Origin: an uncultured bacterium
Lineage (GTDB): Bacteria; Patescibacteriota; Saccharimonadia; Saccharimonadales; Saccharimonadaceae
Reading direction: 5' to 3'
DNA length: 11,227 nucleotides
Assembly (NCBI GenBank): GCA_900556165.1
Contig: USNP01000011.1
Location: forward strand, 1-11,227
A program made the position numbers and the translations under genes. The notes beneath the pieces are model-generated. The model saw only the letters and a program-made list of their open reading frames with translations. It ran no database searches and had not been told where the DNA came from. Below are positions 1 to 6,700 of the stretch, one piece after another (position 1 is the stretch's first letter; every line of letters starts with the position of its first letter).

Positions 1-124
1 TTTCCGAGAACTCATCGGCGGATATTTTTTTGAGTTCTTCAATATGTCGTGGAACGTTTTCTTCACCCGCAATCTGGAATTTTCGTAAAATTTTTAGAAT
101 ATCGCCCGAATTAAATTTCGCCAT
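1..124 (-). CDS. Unrecognised protein, N-terminal fragment (cut by window edge)
   Basis: An open frame starts with ATG at 124 and runs off the left edge of the window, giving 41 residues beginning MAKFNSGDILKILRKF. It is too short for the usual ORF cut-offs. The start is supported by a GGAG Shine-Dalgarno (SD) site six bases upstream, inside the 3' end of trpS, and by a 14-nt overlap with the trpS stop region. It therefore looks like the third gene of the hydrolase-trpS transcript and is probably translationally coupled to trpS. The visible part is charged and probably helical, with no signal peptide or membrane segment. I do not recognise the family and give no function. Confidence 0.7.
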   Translation of the reverse strand, partial: MAKFNSGDILKILRKFQIAGEENVPRHIEELKKISADEFSE

Positions 125-1151
125 TTTCAACTCCAAAATAGTCAATTTTCATTACTTGCTTTAATTCATTGAGGGTTTGTGCTGCAACTTTTTCAGCCTT
201 TTTGCTACCTTTTCGAAGAATTTCATAAATCGCTTCTGGATTTTTCGCTAATTCTTCTCGCCGTTCGCGAATCGGTTTTAAGACTTTATCCATTTCTTCC
301 ACCAAATATTTTTTAACAGCAACATCACCTAATCCGCCCTTTTGGTAGTGCGCTTTCATTTCGGCAACCTTTTCCTTATCTTCGGCAAAAACATCAAGAT
401 AAGCAAAAACAACATTTCCTTCAATTTTTCCAGGATCTTCAACTCGAATATGATCAGGGTCAGTATACATTTTCATCACCTTTGCACGCATTTCTTCAAA
501 AGAATCTGCCAAATAAATTCCATTATTCAAGCTTTTGCTCATTTTTGCATTCATTCCATTAATTCCCGGTAATCGGCGCTCAATTCCTTCTTTTGAAAGA
601 ATAATTTCCGGCTCAACTAGTAAATCCACACTATAAGTTTGATTAAACGATCGTGAAATCTCGCGGGTTAATTCAATCATTGGCAATTGATCTTCACCTG
701 CAGGAACATGAGTAGCTTTAAAAGCTGTAATGTCCGCAGCTTGTGAAATCGGATAAAATACAAAACCACTCGGCACACCTTCACCGAAGTTTTTTTGCTT
801 AATTTCAGTTTTTACGGTTGGATTGCGTTCAAGCCTAGAGATCGAAACAAGATTCGCATAAAACATCGCAAGCTCAGGAAGTTGTGGGATTTGACTCTGA
901 ATAAAAATTGTTGTTTTCGAGGGGTCGATTCCAGCCGCAAGATAATCTAATGCAACTTCTAGAACATTCCCTCGAACTTTTTCGGGATTTTTAGCATTAT
1001 CAGTCAAGGCTTGTGCGTCTGCAATCATAATAAACGTCTCAAATTCACCAGAATTTTGTAACTCAACACGATTCTTCAATGACCCAACATAATGCCCAAT
1101 ATGCAATTTTCCAGTTGGTCGATCGCCAGTTAATATTACTTTTTTACTCAT
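111..1151 (-). CDS. trpS: Tryptophanyl-tRNA synthetase
   Basis: This is a cytoplasmic class I aminoacyl-tRNA synthetase of 346 residues, normal for the family, that charges tRNA-Trp with tryptophan using ATP. The PTGKLHIGH signature lies at residues 12-20 and KMSKS at 203-207. YPISQAADI (133-141) and VPAGEDQ (149-155) are typical of TrpRS rather than TyrRS. The opening TGDRPTGKLHIGHYVGSL and the ending IDYF match, from memory, the TrpRS form of streptococci, lactobacilli and clostridia, not the common HLGN-type bacterial enzyme. The ATG at 1151 overlaps the end of the hydrolase gene by 8 nt. Its SD (AAAGGAG) lies in that gene's last codons, so the two are co-transcribed and probably coupled. 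No T-box or attenuator is visible upstream. Confidence 0.97.
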   Translation of the reverse strand: MSKKVILTGDRPTGKLHIGHYVGSLKNRVELQNSGEFETFIMIADAQALTDNAKNPEKVRGNVLEVALDYLAAGIDPSKTTIFIQSQIPQLPELAMFYANLVSISRLERNPTVKTEIKQKNFGEGVPSGFVFYPISQAADITAFKATHVPAGEDQLPMIELTREISRSFNQTYSVDLLVEPEIILSKEGIERRLPGINGMNAKMSKSLNNGIYLADSFEEMRAKVMKMYTDPDHIRVEDPGKIEGNVVFAYLDVFAEDKEKVAEMKAHYQKGGLGDVAVKKYLVEEMDKVLKPIRERREELAKNPEAIYEILRKGSKKAEKVAAQTLNELKQVMKIDYFGVENGEI

Positions 1152-1959
1152 TCTTCTCCTTTAAAATTTTATCAATCCCTTTCGAAACTTGCAAAATCAT
1201 TGATTTTGTCGGATCGTGTGCACTCAAAACTCGTGAAGTTGTGATATTTGGGTTTATTCGCCCAAGTTTTCGAATATTTTTCCCAATCACCACAGGGTCA
1301 AAAGCGCCGTAAACAATTTTAGTTGGTATCTTTGTTTTCGAAAGCACTGAGAACGTATCTTGCTCAACAATTGCCTCTTTTAGTGCTTTTCGAACTGGAC
1401 GAAATTGCTCTTGAGAATTAAACCTATCAACATCAACAATACCCGCATCGATAACCCTATTTACGAATTTCATCGAGTCTTTTGGTTCTGAAATGATTCT
1501 TTCATAACCCTTTTTTAAGATAAATTCCTGAATCGAATCATGAGCTTCATCTGGTGAATAAATCGGGGGTGAAAGTAAGAAAATTCCATCAACCAGATTT
1601 GAATATTTTTTTGAAAACTCCGCCGCAACCAGCGAACCCATCGAATGTCCAACCAGAAATAATGGTTTTCTGTATTTTTTCATTAAAAACACCATTCGTC
1701 GGATCGCTCGGGCTTGAATGTTTAACTTTTGAACGCCATTCCATTTTGGTTTTGGTGATTTTCCATGCCCGATTAAATCCACGGCATAAATATCAAATTC
1801 ACCCTCAATTTCAGACTCTGCCACTTTCCACATTCCAGCATCGCTCGCAAGCCCATGAATAAAAACTACCACGGCTTGCGGATTTTTCAAACTTCGCATT
1901 TTTTCAATATTTAACCTATATGGAATGCGCAAAGTTTTATGCAAAAATGAATCAAACAT
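1144..1959 (-). CDS. Alpha/beta hydrolase (serine hydrolase/lipase-like)
   Basis: This is an alpha/beta-hydrolase-fold protein, 271 residues from the chosen start. Numbered from the upstream GTG at 2001, it has the oxyanion HG motif at 49-50, the nucleophile elbow GHSMGS with Ser120, the acid in YGAFDPVV (Asp235) and His262 in SAHDPTK, so the catalytic triad is complete. A basic, variable cap region lies between about 145 and 215. The substrate cannot be told; esterase, monoacylglycerol lipase and C-C hydrolase are all possible. I chose ATG 1959 over GTG 2001 because a promoter -10 box (1967-1975) lies between them, the GTG has no SD, and it abuts the terminator of the preceding gene. The mRNA would then be leaderless. 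It is the first gene of an operon with trpS. Confidence 0.85.
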   Translation of the reverse strand: MFDSFLHKTLRIPYRLNIEKMRSLKNPQAVVVFIHGLASDAGMWKVAESEIEGEFDIYAVDLIGHGKSPKPKWNGVQKLNIQARAIRRMVFLMKKYRKPLFLVGHSMGSLVAAEFSKKYSNLVDGIFLLSPPIYSPDEAHDSIQEFILKKGYERIISEPKDSMKFVNRVIDAGIVDVDRFNSQEQFRPVRKALKEAIVEQDTFSVLSKTKIPTKIVYGAFDPVVIGKNIRKLGRINPNITTSRVLSAHDPTKSMILQVSKGIDKILKEKNE

Positions 1960-1966
1960 TAAAAAT

Positions 1967-1975
1967 ATTATACCA
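1967..1975 (-). promoter_or_regulatory. Extended -10 promoter of the hydrolase-trpS operon
   Basis: On the minus strand this reads TGG-TATAAT, a perfect -10 hexamer with an extended -10 TGn, within TGTGGTATAAT. No good -35 is visible at 16-18 nt upstream. The expected transcription start is about 7 nt downstream, at 1959-1961, on or just before the ATG at 1959. The same 11-nt box occurs in front of the surface-protein gene. Confidence 0.7.
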
Positions 1976-2008
1976 CAGAACGGTCCAAAAATAAAGTTCA
2001 CAAACTAT

Positions 2009-2038
2009 AAAAAGCTCAACCATTTGATTGAACTTTTT
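2009..2038 (-). terminator. Rho-independent terminator of the surface-protein gene
   Basis: Twelve-nucleotide arms (AAAAAGTTCAAT and GTTGAGCTTTTT on the minus strand) form a hairpin with two G-U pairs and a six-base loop, CAAATG. The descending arm ends in a five-T run. It starts 11 nt after the TAG of the surface-protein gene and isolates that gene from the hydrolase operon. The stem is AT-rich, as expected for a low-GC genome. Confidence 0.75.
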
Positions 2039-2049
2039 ATATTTGAAAG

Positions 2050-4686
2050 CTATTTCTTTCGCACTACAACAGCAGTAATTGTACCCAAGATAGAGAATAA
2101 TCCAAGGATAATCATTCCAATAACGCTGTTATTTTGATTTTGTTGCTTAATTCGCAAAGCACCAGTATCGGGGTGTTTTAGTATTCGAGCTTTTTCGAGT
2201 TTTTCTCGTGCAATTCGCTCAGCTTCTTCAAGCTTTCGCTTATCGATTGATTCTTTTTTCTTCTGAATCTTTATCTTAAGTTGCTCAAGTTTCTCTTTTA
2301 ATTCTTCTTTCTTTACAGGGTTAAGAACATTCTCGATTGATTTTTCAATTTCATCAATATCAATCACAGGCAATTCGTCTGGTTTACTGTTATTAGCTTT
2401 AATTTCTTTTTCAGCTTCTTTCAGTAAGTTTTCAGATTCATCAACAGCTTCTTTATTGGTTTTTTCAAGCTTCTCGATCGCGTCAAGCAAATCTTTTGTA
2501 GATTTTCGAACTTCTTCTACCGATGGATCTTTCTTAGCAATTACTTCGTTTGCTTTTTCGAATAATTTTACAACATCTTTGTCTTTCTTGATCCAATCTG
2601 GTTTTGTATCGTGTTTTGCGATAGCATCAACAACTGGTTTTTTGTCGGTTTTAACTCCGTTTAGAGCTTTATTGAGATCATCTACTGCTTTTTCAAGTGC
2701 AGATTGTGAAGAGTTAGCACCATTCAAGACTTTTTCAGATTTCAAAATCTCATCCTTAAGTTTATCTAAAGAATCCTTAGTTTTACCATCAAGATTTATG
2801 CTTTTAGCTTTTTCGATAAGCTTTTGAAGCTCATCTTTCTTGTCATTTAAGTCTTTCTTAATCTTGTCGAGTTCTTTTTGGAAAATCTCTTTAACTTTTC
2901 CATCTTTTACCTCATCAAGAAGTGTTTGCGCATTTTTAATGCTTTCAGGAGTTTTTACCTTCATCGCGTTTTCTGTTGCATTTTCAGCTGATTGCTGGCG
3001 AGTTCCTTCATTCTTTTCAGCCTTTTCGATTTCTTCAGCTAATTTTGCCTCCGCTTTTTGAACCTCTTCAAGTGTTGCGCCTGGATTGTTGAAAACTTTT
3101 TGCGCTTCTTCTTTCGCTTTTACAACCTCTGGGGTATTTTTTAACCATTCCTCAAGTGTATTAACCGCACCAATTGCATCTTTCAAATCAGATTTATCTG
3201 GTCGTAAAACAGATTCTGAATTCTTAACCTTTTCAGTCGCTTGATCAACCTGATCTTGTGCTGCATTTGGATTGTTGAAAATGTCTTTCGCTTCTTTCAA
3301 AATCTCTTTATATTTCGCAATACTTTCAGCTGAATAAAGCACTAAATCTTTATTATTTCGCTTATTAATTTCATTATTCAAAGCGTCGGCATCAACAATT
3401 TCAATTTCTCGGTCAATAGTTGCAGAAATATTATTGTTATTTGTTGCAGTATAGCGCAAAGTGTAGCTACCTTTTGCAGGATTGGTAATATTTAAATTGA
3501 TAGCTGCTGCGTTATTCGTTAGAGATTTTAAGCCAGATTCTGCATCTGTTGCAGTAACTTCAGCAATTTTCGCACTAATATCTACACCTTTTCGCGCAGT
3601 GATTTTTGAAGGAGTTTGTGTATTGAAAATTGGGGCAGTGTCGTCATTGGCATAACTGATTTTTAACTGGAAGTTATAAATTTCTTGATTATCGTTGGCA
3701 GCATTTATAATACCTGTAACCCTCTGACTAAACCCAACCGTTGTTTCAAGTGTTGTTGCAGTTGTTTCAAGCTTAATATATCCACCATTTTGATCTGGAT
3801 TTCCAGCTTTATCGACATTTTTTACAACAGTATTTTCCGAGATTGGAATTGTAGTGCCATCGATAGCTTTTAGTGGGTTTTCAAAAATTTTTGAATGGAC
3901 AGTAATTTCAGGTGTTTGGTTATTAAAAGTATTTCTAGCATAGGTAAATTGATTATGGAAATCTGTGAGTGATGCATTTTTAAGCGGTGAGAAATTTTTA
4001 ATTTTATTGTCTTCAAGTACTACAATTTTTAAATCAGGTTTATTTTCTAAGGCGCTAATATCCTCAATTTTGTTAACATCTGCAACAAAATATTTTAATC
4101 TTGACATATTTCTAATTGCAGAAATATCTTTAATTGAATTTCGAAAAATCTGTAAATTCTCAAGATTTGTTAATTTTGACAATTTTGATATATCTGTTAG
4201 ATTTGAGTTTCGAACAATAAATAGACTTTTTAATTTTGTAAGATTTTCAAGAGGAGAAATATCTTTATAGCCGCCCCATGAAAAACCAAGGCTTTCAACA
4301 TTAGTCAAAAATTGCAAACCATCAAGATTGTCACCAGGATTAAATAAGTAGGCCAGAAAAATAACACCATCTACCAAGGTAGGATTTGTATCAGTGAGTG
4401 TTGTAATAGTCTTTAGTTTACCAAAAGTAAGCTCAGAATCTGGCATATTAACATTACCTAAAACCTCTTTAATTCTTCTTCGAAGATTATCCGAAGGTAT
4501 TTTAACTACATAATCATCCGGTGCGTTTTCCGGGGTCATTGTATTTGCCGAATTTTGAACTTCAGCATAAGTTGTATTGCTGTTATTCTTTTGGTTTAAT
4601 TGAACTCCATAATAAACCGTTCCACTAAGAACGGCAACCGAGATCGCAATCGCCGGTGTCAAGATTTTCTTATCTGTTACTTTCAT
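2050..4686 (-). CDS. LRR / Ig-like / FIVAR-like cell-surface protein with sortase-like C-terminus
   Basis: This is a modular surface protein of about 878 residues. The N-terminus has KKILTPAIAISVAVLSGTVYYG, a signal peptide or signal anchor at about 5-27, followed by a low-complexity Asn/Thr stretch. About five SDS22/internalin-type 22-residue LRRs follow (140-242, pattern IxDISxLxNLxxLxxLxIxxN), then beta-rich sequence (245-345) and an Ig/cadherin-like domain (350-432, starting DDTAPIF and including GSYTLRYTAT). Next come at least three FIVAR-like helical units (436-745) and a Lys/Glu coiled coil (750-837). It ends with HPDTG (838-842), a 20-residue hydrophobic segment and RKK, as in LPXTG proteins. 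ATG 4686 is preferred over TTG 4701 because AAGGAG sits just before it. The gene is monocistronic, with its own promoter and terminator, and is visibly more AT-rich than the ribosomal genes. Adhesion to a host or neighbouring cell is inference; no enzymatic motif was seen. Confidence 0.88.
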   Translation of the reverse strand: MKVTDKKILTPAIAISVAVLSGTVYYGVQLNQKNNSNTTYAEVQNSANTMTPENAPDDYVVKIPSDNLRRRIKEVLGNVNMPDSELTFGKLKTITTLTDTNPTLVDGVIFLAYLFNPGDNLDGLQFLTNVESLGFSWGGYKDISPLENLTKLKSLFIVRNSNLTDISKLSKLTNLENLQIFRNSIKDISAIRNMSRLKYFVADVNKIEDISALENKPDLKIVVLEDNKIKNFSPLKNASLTDFHNQFTYARNTFNNQTPEITVHSKIFENPLKAIDGTTIPISENTVVKNVDKAGNPDQNGGYIKLETTATTLETTVGFSQRVTGIINAANDNQEIYNFQLKISYANDDTAPIFNTQTPSKITARKGVDISAKIAEVTATDAESGLKSLTNNAAAINLNITNPAKGSYTLRYTATNNNNISATIDREIEIVDADALNNEINKRNNKDLVLYSAESIAKYKEILKEAKDIFNNPNAAQDQVDQATEKVKNSESVLRPDKSDLKDAIGAVNTLEEWLKNTPEVVKAKEEAQKVFNNPGATLEEVQKAEAKLAEEIEKAEKNEGTRQQSAENATENAMKVKTPESIKNAQTLLDEVKDGKVKEIFQKELDKIKKDLNDKKDELQKLIEKAKSINLDGKTKDSLDKLKDEILKSEKVLNGANSSQSALEKAVDDLNKALNGVKTDKKPVVDAIAKHDTKPDWIKKDKDVVKLFEKANEVIAKKDPSVEEVRKSTKDLLDAIEKLEKTNKEAVDESENLLKEAEKEIKANNSKPDELPVIDIDEIEKSIENVLNPVKKEELKEKLEQLKIKIQKKKESIDKRKLEEAERIAREKLEKARILKHPDTGALRIKQQNQNNSVIGMIILGLFSILGTITAVVVRKK
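3964..4269 (-). repeat. Leucine-rich repeat block in the surface protein
   Basis: The coding sequence holds about five consecutive 22-residue units. They open with YKDISPLENLTKLKSL, LTDISKLSKLTNLENL, IKDISAIRNMSRLKYF, IEDISALENKPDLKIV and IKNFSPLKNASLTDF. The spacing and the DIS motif match SDS22-like/internalin LRRs, which form a curved protein-binding surface. The last unit is degenerate and acts as a cap. The repeats are conserved in protein but diverged in DNA, so they are not a recent expansion. Confidence 0.85.
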
Positions 4687-4712
4687 ATTCTCCTTTTTCA
4701 ATTTACATAACC

Positions 4713-4721
4713 ATTATACCA
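4713..4721 (-). promoter_or_regulatory. Extended -10 promoter of the surface-protein gene
   Basis: The minus strand reads TGG-TATAAT within TGTGGTATAAT, with no clear -35. The predicted start is near 4706, giving a ~20-nt 5' UTR that contains the AAGGAG ribosome binding site before ATG 4686. It lies between the ribosomal-operon terminator and the gene, so the gene is transcribed independently of the ribosomal proteins. Confidence 0.7.
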
Positions 4722-4743
4722 CACCAAGAAATATTTTTCGAGT

Positions 4744-4782
4744 AAAAAAAGAACAAGCCTCTTTCGAAAACCTGTTCTTTTT
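4744..4782 (-). terminator. Rho-independent terminator ending the ribosomal-protein operon
   Basis: On the minus strand the arms AAAAAGAACAGG and CTTGTTCTTTTT form a 12-bp stem with one G-U pair around a 13-nt loop, followed by a T tract down to 4744. It begins about 20 nt after the rpsH stop codon. The + strand also shows a T run after the stem, but no + strand gene needs it. Confidence 0.8.
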
Positions 4783-4801
4783 ATATATTCGAAACTTTGA
4801 A

Positions 4802-5203
4802 CTACCAAACTTTTAGTAGTAATTCACCACCAAGTCGTTGTTTTTTGGCTTCGAAACCATTCATAACACCTTTTGATGTTGAAAGTAGAACCATTCCACG
4901 ACCACTTTTAACACGTGGGATTTCTTCTACGCCAACATACATTCGGCGTCCTGGTTTACTCATTCGAGTTAATTCATTAAAGCGAGCAGCTTCACCTTCT
5001 TTTGTGATTTTAACCACCAAGATATCGCGAGGTTTTGCTGATTCAACTTCAACAGATTCAATATAGTTAGCTTTTGCAAGCTCTTTCGCTACAACTTCTT
5101 TCAATTTGCTTGAAGGAACGCGAATTTCGTTCTTACCAACCATTGCCGCATTTCGAATGCGAGTTAGAAGGTCGGCGATTGGGTCAGTTGATTGTAATGA
5201 CAT
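4802..5203 (-). CDS. rpsH: 30S ribosomal protein S8 (uS8)
   Basis: S8 is a primary binder of the central domain of 16S rRNA and organises the platform of the small subunit. The product is 133 residues, normal for bacteria. It starts MSLQSTDPIADLLTRIRNA and carries the C-terminal signature STSKGVM at 108-114, the most recognisable S8 motif. The start has a strong AAGGAG SD. It is separated from rpsN by 15 nt, the largest gap in the operon. In most bacteria rplF follows; here a terminator does, so S8 is the last gene of this transcript. In E. coli S8 represses the spc operon by binding its mRNA; no copy of that site is evident here. Confidence 0.98.
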   Translation of the reverse strand: MSLQSTDPIADLLTRIRNAAMVGKNEIRVPSSKLKEVVAKELAKANYIESVEVESAKPRDILVVKITKEGEAARFNELTRMSKPGRRMYVGVEEIPRVKSGRGMVLLSTSKGVMNGFEAKKQRLGGELLLKVW

Positions 5204-5218
5204 AGTCTCTCCTTCCTT

Positions 5219-5488
5219 CTACCAACTACTTTTCGTTACGCCTGGGATTTCACCCTTTGAGGCTTTAATGCGGAAAGTTATTCGGCTCATACCAAATCGT
5301 CGCATATAACCGCGTGGTCGACCATCAAAGTTATCGCGGTTTTTTAGTCGTGTTGGACTTGAATTGCGTGGAAGCTTTTGAAGACCTTCTTGGTCACCAG
5401 CAGCTTTCAATTCGGCGCGTTTCGCAGCATATTTTTCAATCATTTTTTTGCGTTTCAAGTCTTTTGCAATCATTGATTTTTTAGCCAT
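5219..5488 (-). CDS. rpsN: 30S ribosomal protein S14 (uS14), zinc-free medium-length form
   Basis: S14 binds 16S rRNA in the head of the small subunit. The 89-residue product has the conserved core LPRNSSPTRLKNR (39-51), GRPRGYMRRFGMSR (56-69) and the C-terminal GEIPGVTKSSW. It contains no cysteine, so it is the C-minus (zinc-independent) form and not the ~61-residue CxxC zinc-ribbon form. Compared with the 101-residue E. coli protein it lacks about 12 residues between KRAELKAA and LQKLPR. The ATG follows the rplE stop directly (0 nt), with the AAAGGA SD inside the end of rplE. Confidence 0.97.
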   Translation of the reverse strand: MAKKSMIAKDLKRKKMIEKYAAKRAELKAAGDQEGLQKLPRNSSPTRLKNRDNFDGRPRGYMRRFGMSRITFRIKASKGEIPGVTKSSW

Positions 5489-6067
5489 TTACGCTTTTCC
5501 TTTCTTTTCAAATGGAATTCCGAATTTTTCAAGCAATGCTCGGCTGTGAGCTTCACTTTCGTTTTTAATTACGAAAGTCACTTGAAGTCCATGAAGAATT
5601 TGAGTTTCTTCGAAAGTTAGTTCTGGGAAGATTGATTGTTCCAGAATTCCCAAGTTGTAGTTTCCACCTTTATCAAAACCTTTTGAACCAACGCCATGGA
5701 AGTCTCGCACGCGAGGCAAAGCCACATTCGTTAGACGATCAAGGAATTCATACATTCGGTCACTGCGCAAAGTTACACTATAACCAATTGGCGCACCCAT
5801 TCCACCACGAATTTTGAAAGTCGCAATAGATTTCTTTGGTAGACGCGCAACTGGGACTTGACCAGTAATTTTTGTAACTGTATTTTTTACAGCTTCTTGA
5901 AAACGTTTGTCTTCTTTCTTTTTACCTGTTCCTACGCTAACAACGATTTTTTCAAGCTTTGGAACTTGGTGGATATTTGTTAGCTCTAGTTCGCTTTGGA
6001 GTTCTTTAACAATTGTATCTTTGTAAAGAGTTTTCAAGCGAGGAACATAAACAGTAGTTTTAGCCAT
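5489..6067 (-). CDS. rplE: 50S ribosomal protein L5 (uL5)
   Basis: L5 binds 5S rRNA and builds the central protuberance, contacting the small-subunit head and P-site tRNA. The product is 192 residues, slightly longer than the usual ~180 because of a short N-terminal addition (MAKTTVYVPRLK). Family hallmarks are KIVVSVGTGKKKEDKR (40-55), KSIATFKIRGGMGAPIGYSV (79-98), LPRVRDFHGV (117-126) and NYNLGILEQSIFPE (136-149). The C-terminal FGIPFEK is also typical. The ATG overlaps the rplX stop by 1 nt (TAATG), with AAGGAG upstream. Confidence 0.98.
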   Translation of the reverse strand: MAKTTVYVPRLKTLYKDTIVKELQSELELTNIHQVPKLEKIVVSVGTGKKKEDKRFQEAVKNTVTKITGQVPVARLPKKSIATFKIRGGMGAPIGYSVTLRSDRMYEFLDRLTNVALPRVRDFHGVGSKGFDKGGNYNLGILEQSIFPELTFEETQILHGLQVTFVIKNESEAHSRALLEKFGIPFEKKGKA

Positions 6068-6330
6068 TATTTATCTCCTTTTTTGCTTGATTTAGCGCTT
6101 TTAGCTTCTACTTTTTTAACTTTGTGAATTGGAGTTGGAACATGAATATCCTTCACTCCACCACGTGGATTGAATTGATTTGGTTTGATGTGGCGATGTT
6201 TTTTACCAACACCCTCAACCAAAACGGCGTTTTTCTTTGGAAGAACTTTTACAACTTCTCCAGTTACACCTTTATCTTTTCCACTGATAATTGCAACATT
6301 ATCACCTTTAACAATTCCATTTAACGCCAT
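6067..6330 (-). CDS. rplX: 50S ribosomal protein L24 (uL24), short form
   Basis: L24 is an early assembly protein that binds 23S rRNA domain I near the tunnel exit. The KOW motif lies at about 7-33 (VKGDNVAIISGKDKGVTGEV), followed by VEGVGKKHRHIKP (38-50), which identifies the protein. At 87 residues it is shorter than the usual ~100: after NPRGGVKDIHVPTPIHKVKKV the common C-terminal beta segment containing a GYR/GYK motif is missing, and a Lys/Ser/Ala tail replaces it. One nucleotide separates its ATG from the rplN stop, and the SD is strong (GGAGGT). Confidence 0.95.
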   Translation of the reverse strand: MALNGIVKGDNVAIISGKDKGVTGEVVKVLPKKNAVLVEGVGKKHRHIKPNQFNPRGGVKDIHVPTPIHKVKKVEAKSAKSSKKGDK

Positions 6331-6331
6331 A

Positions 6332-6700
6332 TTAGAGCACCTCCGGAGCTAAGCTGATAATTTTGCTATATCCCAAATCGCGAAGTTCGCGTGGCACTGG
6401 ACCAAATACACGAGTCGCTTTTGGAGTTTTGTCGTCAGCGATAATTACGGCCGCATTATCATCAAAACAAATAGTTGAACCATCTTTTCGACGAATTTGG
6501 TCGCGTGTTCGCACAACAACAGCTTTCACAACTGATTTTTTCTTAACGTTACCAGTTGGGTTAGCATCTTTAACGGTAGCAACAATTACATCACCAACGC
6601 GTGCATATCGGCGTTTTGAACCGCCAAGTACACGAATACAAAGGATCTCTTTTGCACCACTATTATCTGTTACTTTAAGTCGGCTTTCTTGTTGAATCAT
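6332..6700 (-). CDS. rplN: 50S ribosomal protein L14 (uL14)
   Basis: L14 sits on the subunit interface, forms an intersubunit bridge with 16S rRNA helix 14, and is the docking site of the silencing factor RsfS. The product is 122 residues, the standard length, starting MIQQESRLKVTDNSGAK. The family signature AVVVRTRDQIRRKDGSTICF runs from 60 to 79, continuing FDDNAAV. The C-terminal GPVPRELRDLGYSKIISLAPEVL is also canonical. The ATG overlaps the rpsQ stop by 1 nt, with an unusually strong GAGGAGG SD. Confidence 0.98.
   Translation of the reverse strand: MIQQESRLKVTDNSGAKEILCIRVLGGSKRRYARVGDVIVATVKDANPTGNVKKKSVVKAVVVRTRDQIRRKDGSTICFDDNAAVIIADDKTPKATRVFGPVPRELRDLGYSKIISLAPEVL

Noticed and set aside
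1960..2001. N-terminal extension of the hydrolase from GTG 2001
   Set aside because: It has no SD, directly abuts the preceding terminator and contains a TGn-TATAAT promoter element, so the ATG at 1959 is the better start.
2456..3061. + strand open frames opposite the FIVAR-like region, rich in Ser and Phe
   Set aside because: They mirror Lys/Glu-rich helical repeats on the minus strand; the composition is that of an antisense frame.
4687..4701. TTG start at 4701 for the surface protein (adds five residues)
   Set aside because: The added codons are the SD itself (AAGGAG), which serves ATG 4686.
4703..4708. ATG-TAA minimal start-stop right at the predicted transcription start of the surface gene
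   Set aside because: Most likely chance in an AT-rich leader; nothing supports ribosome recruitment there.
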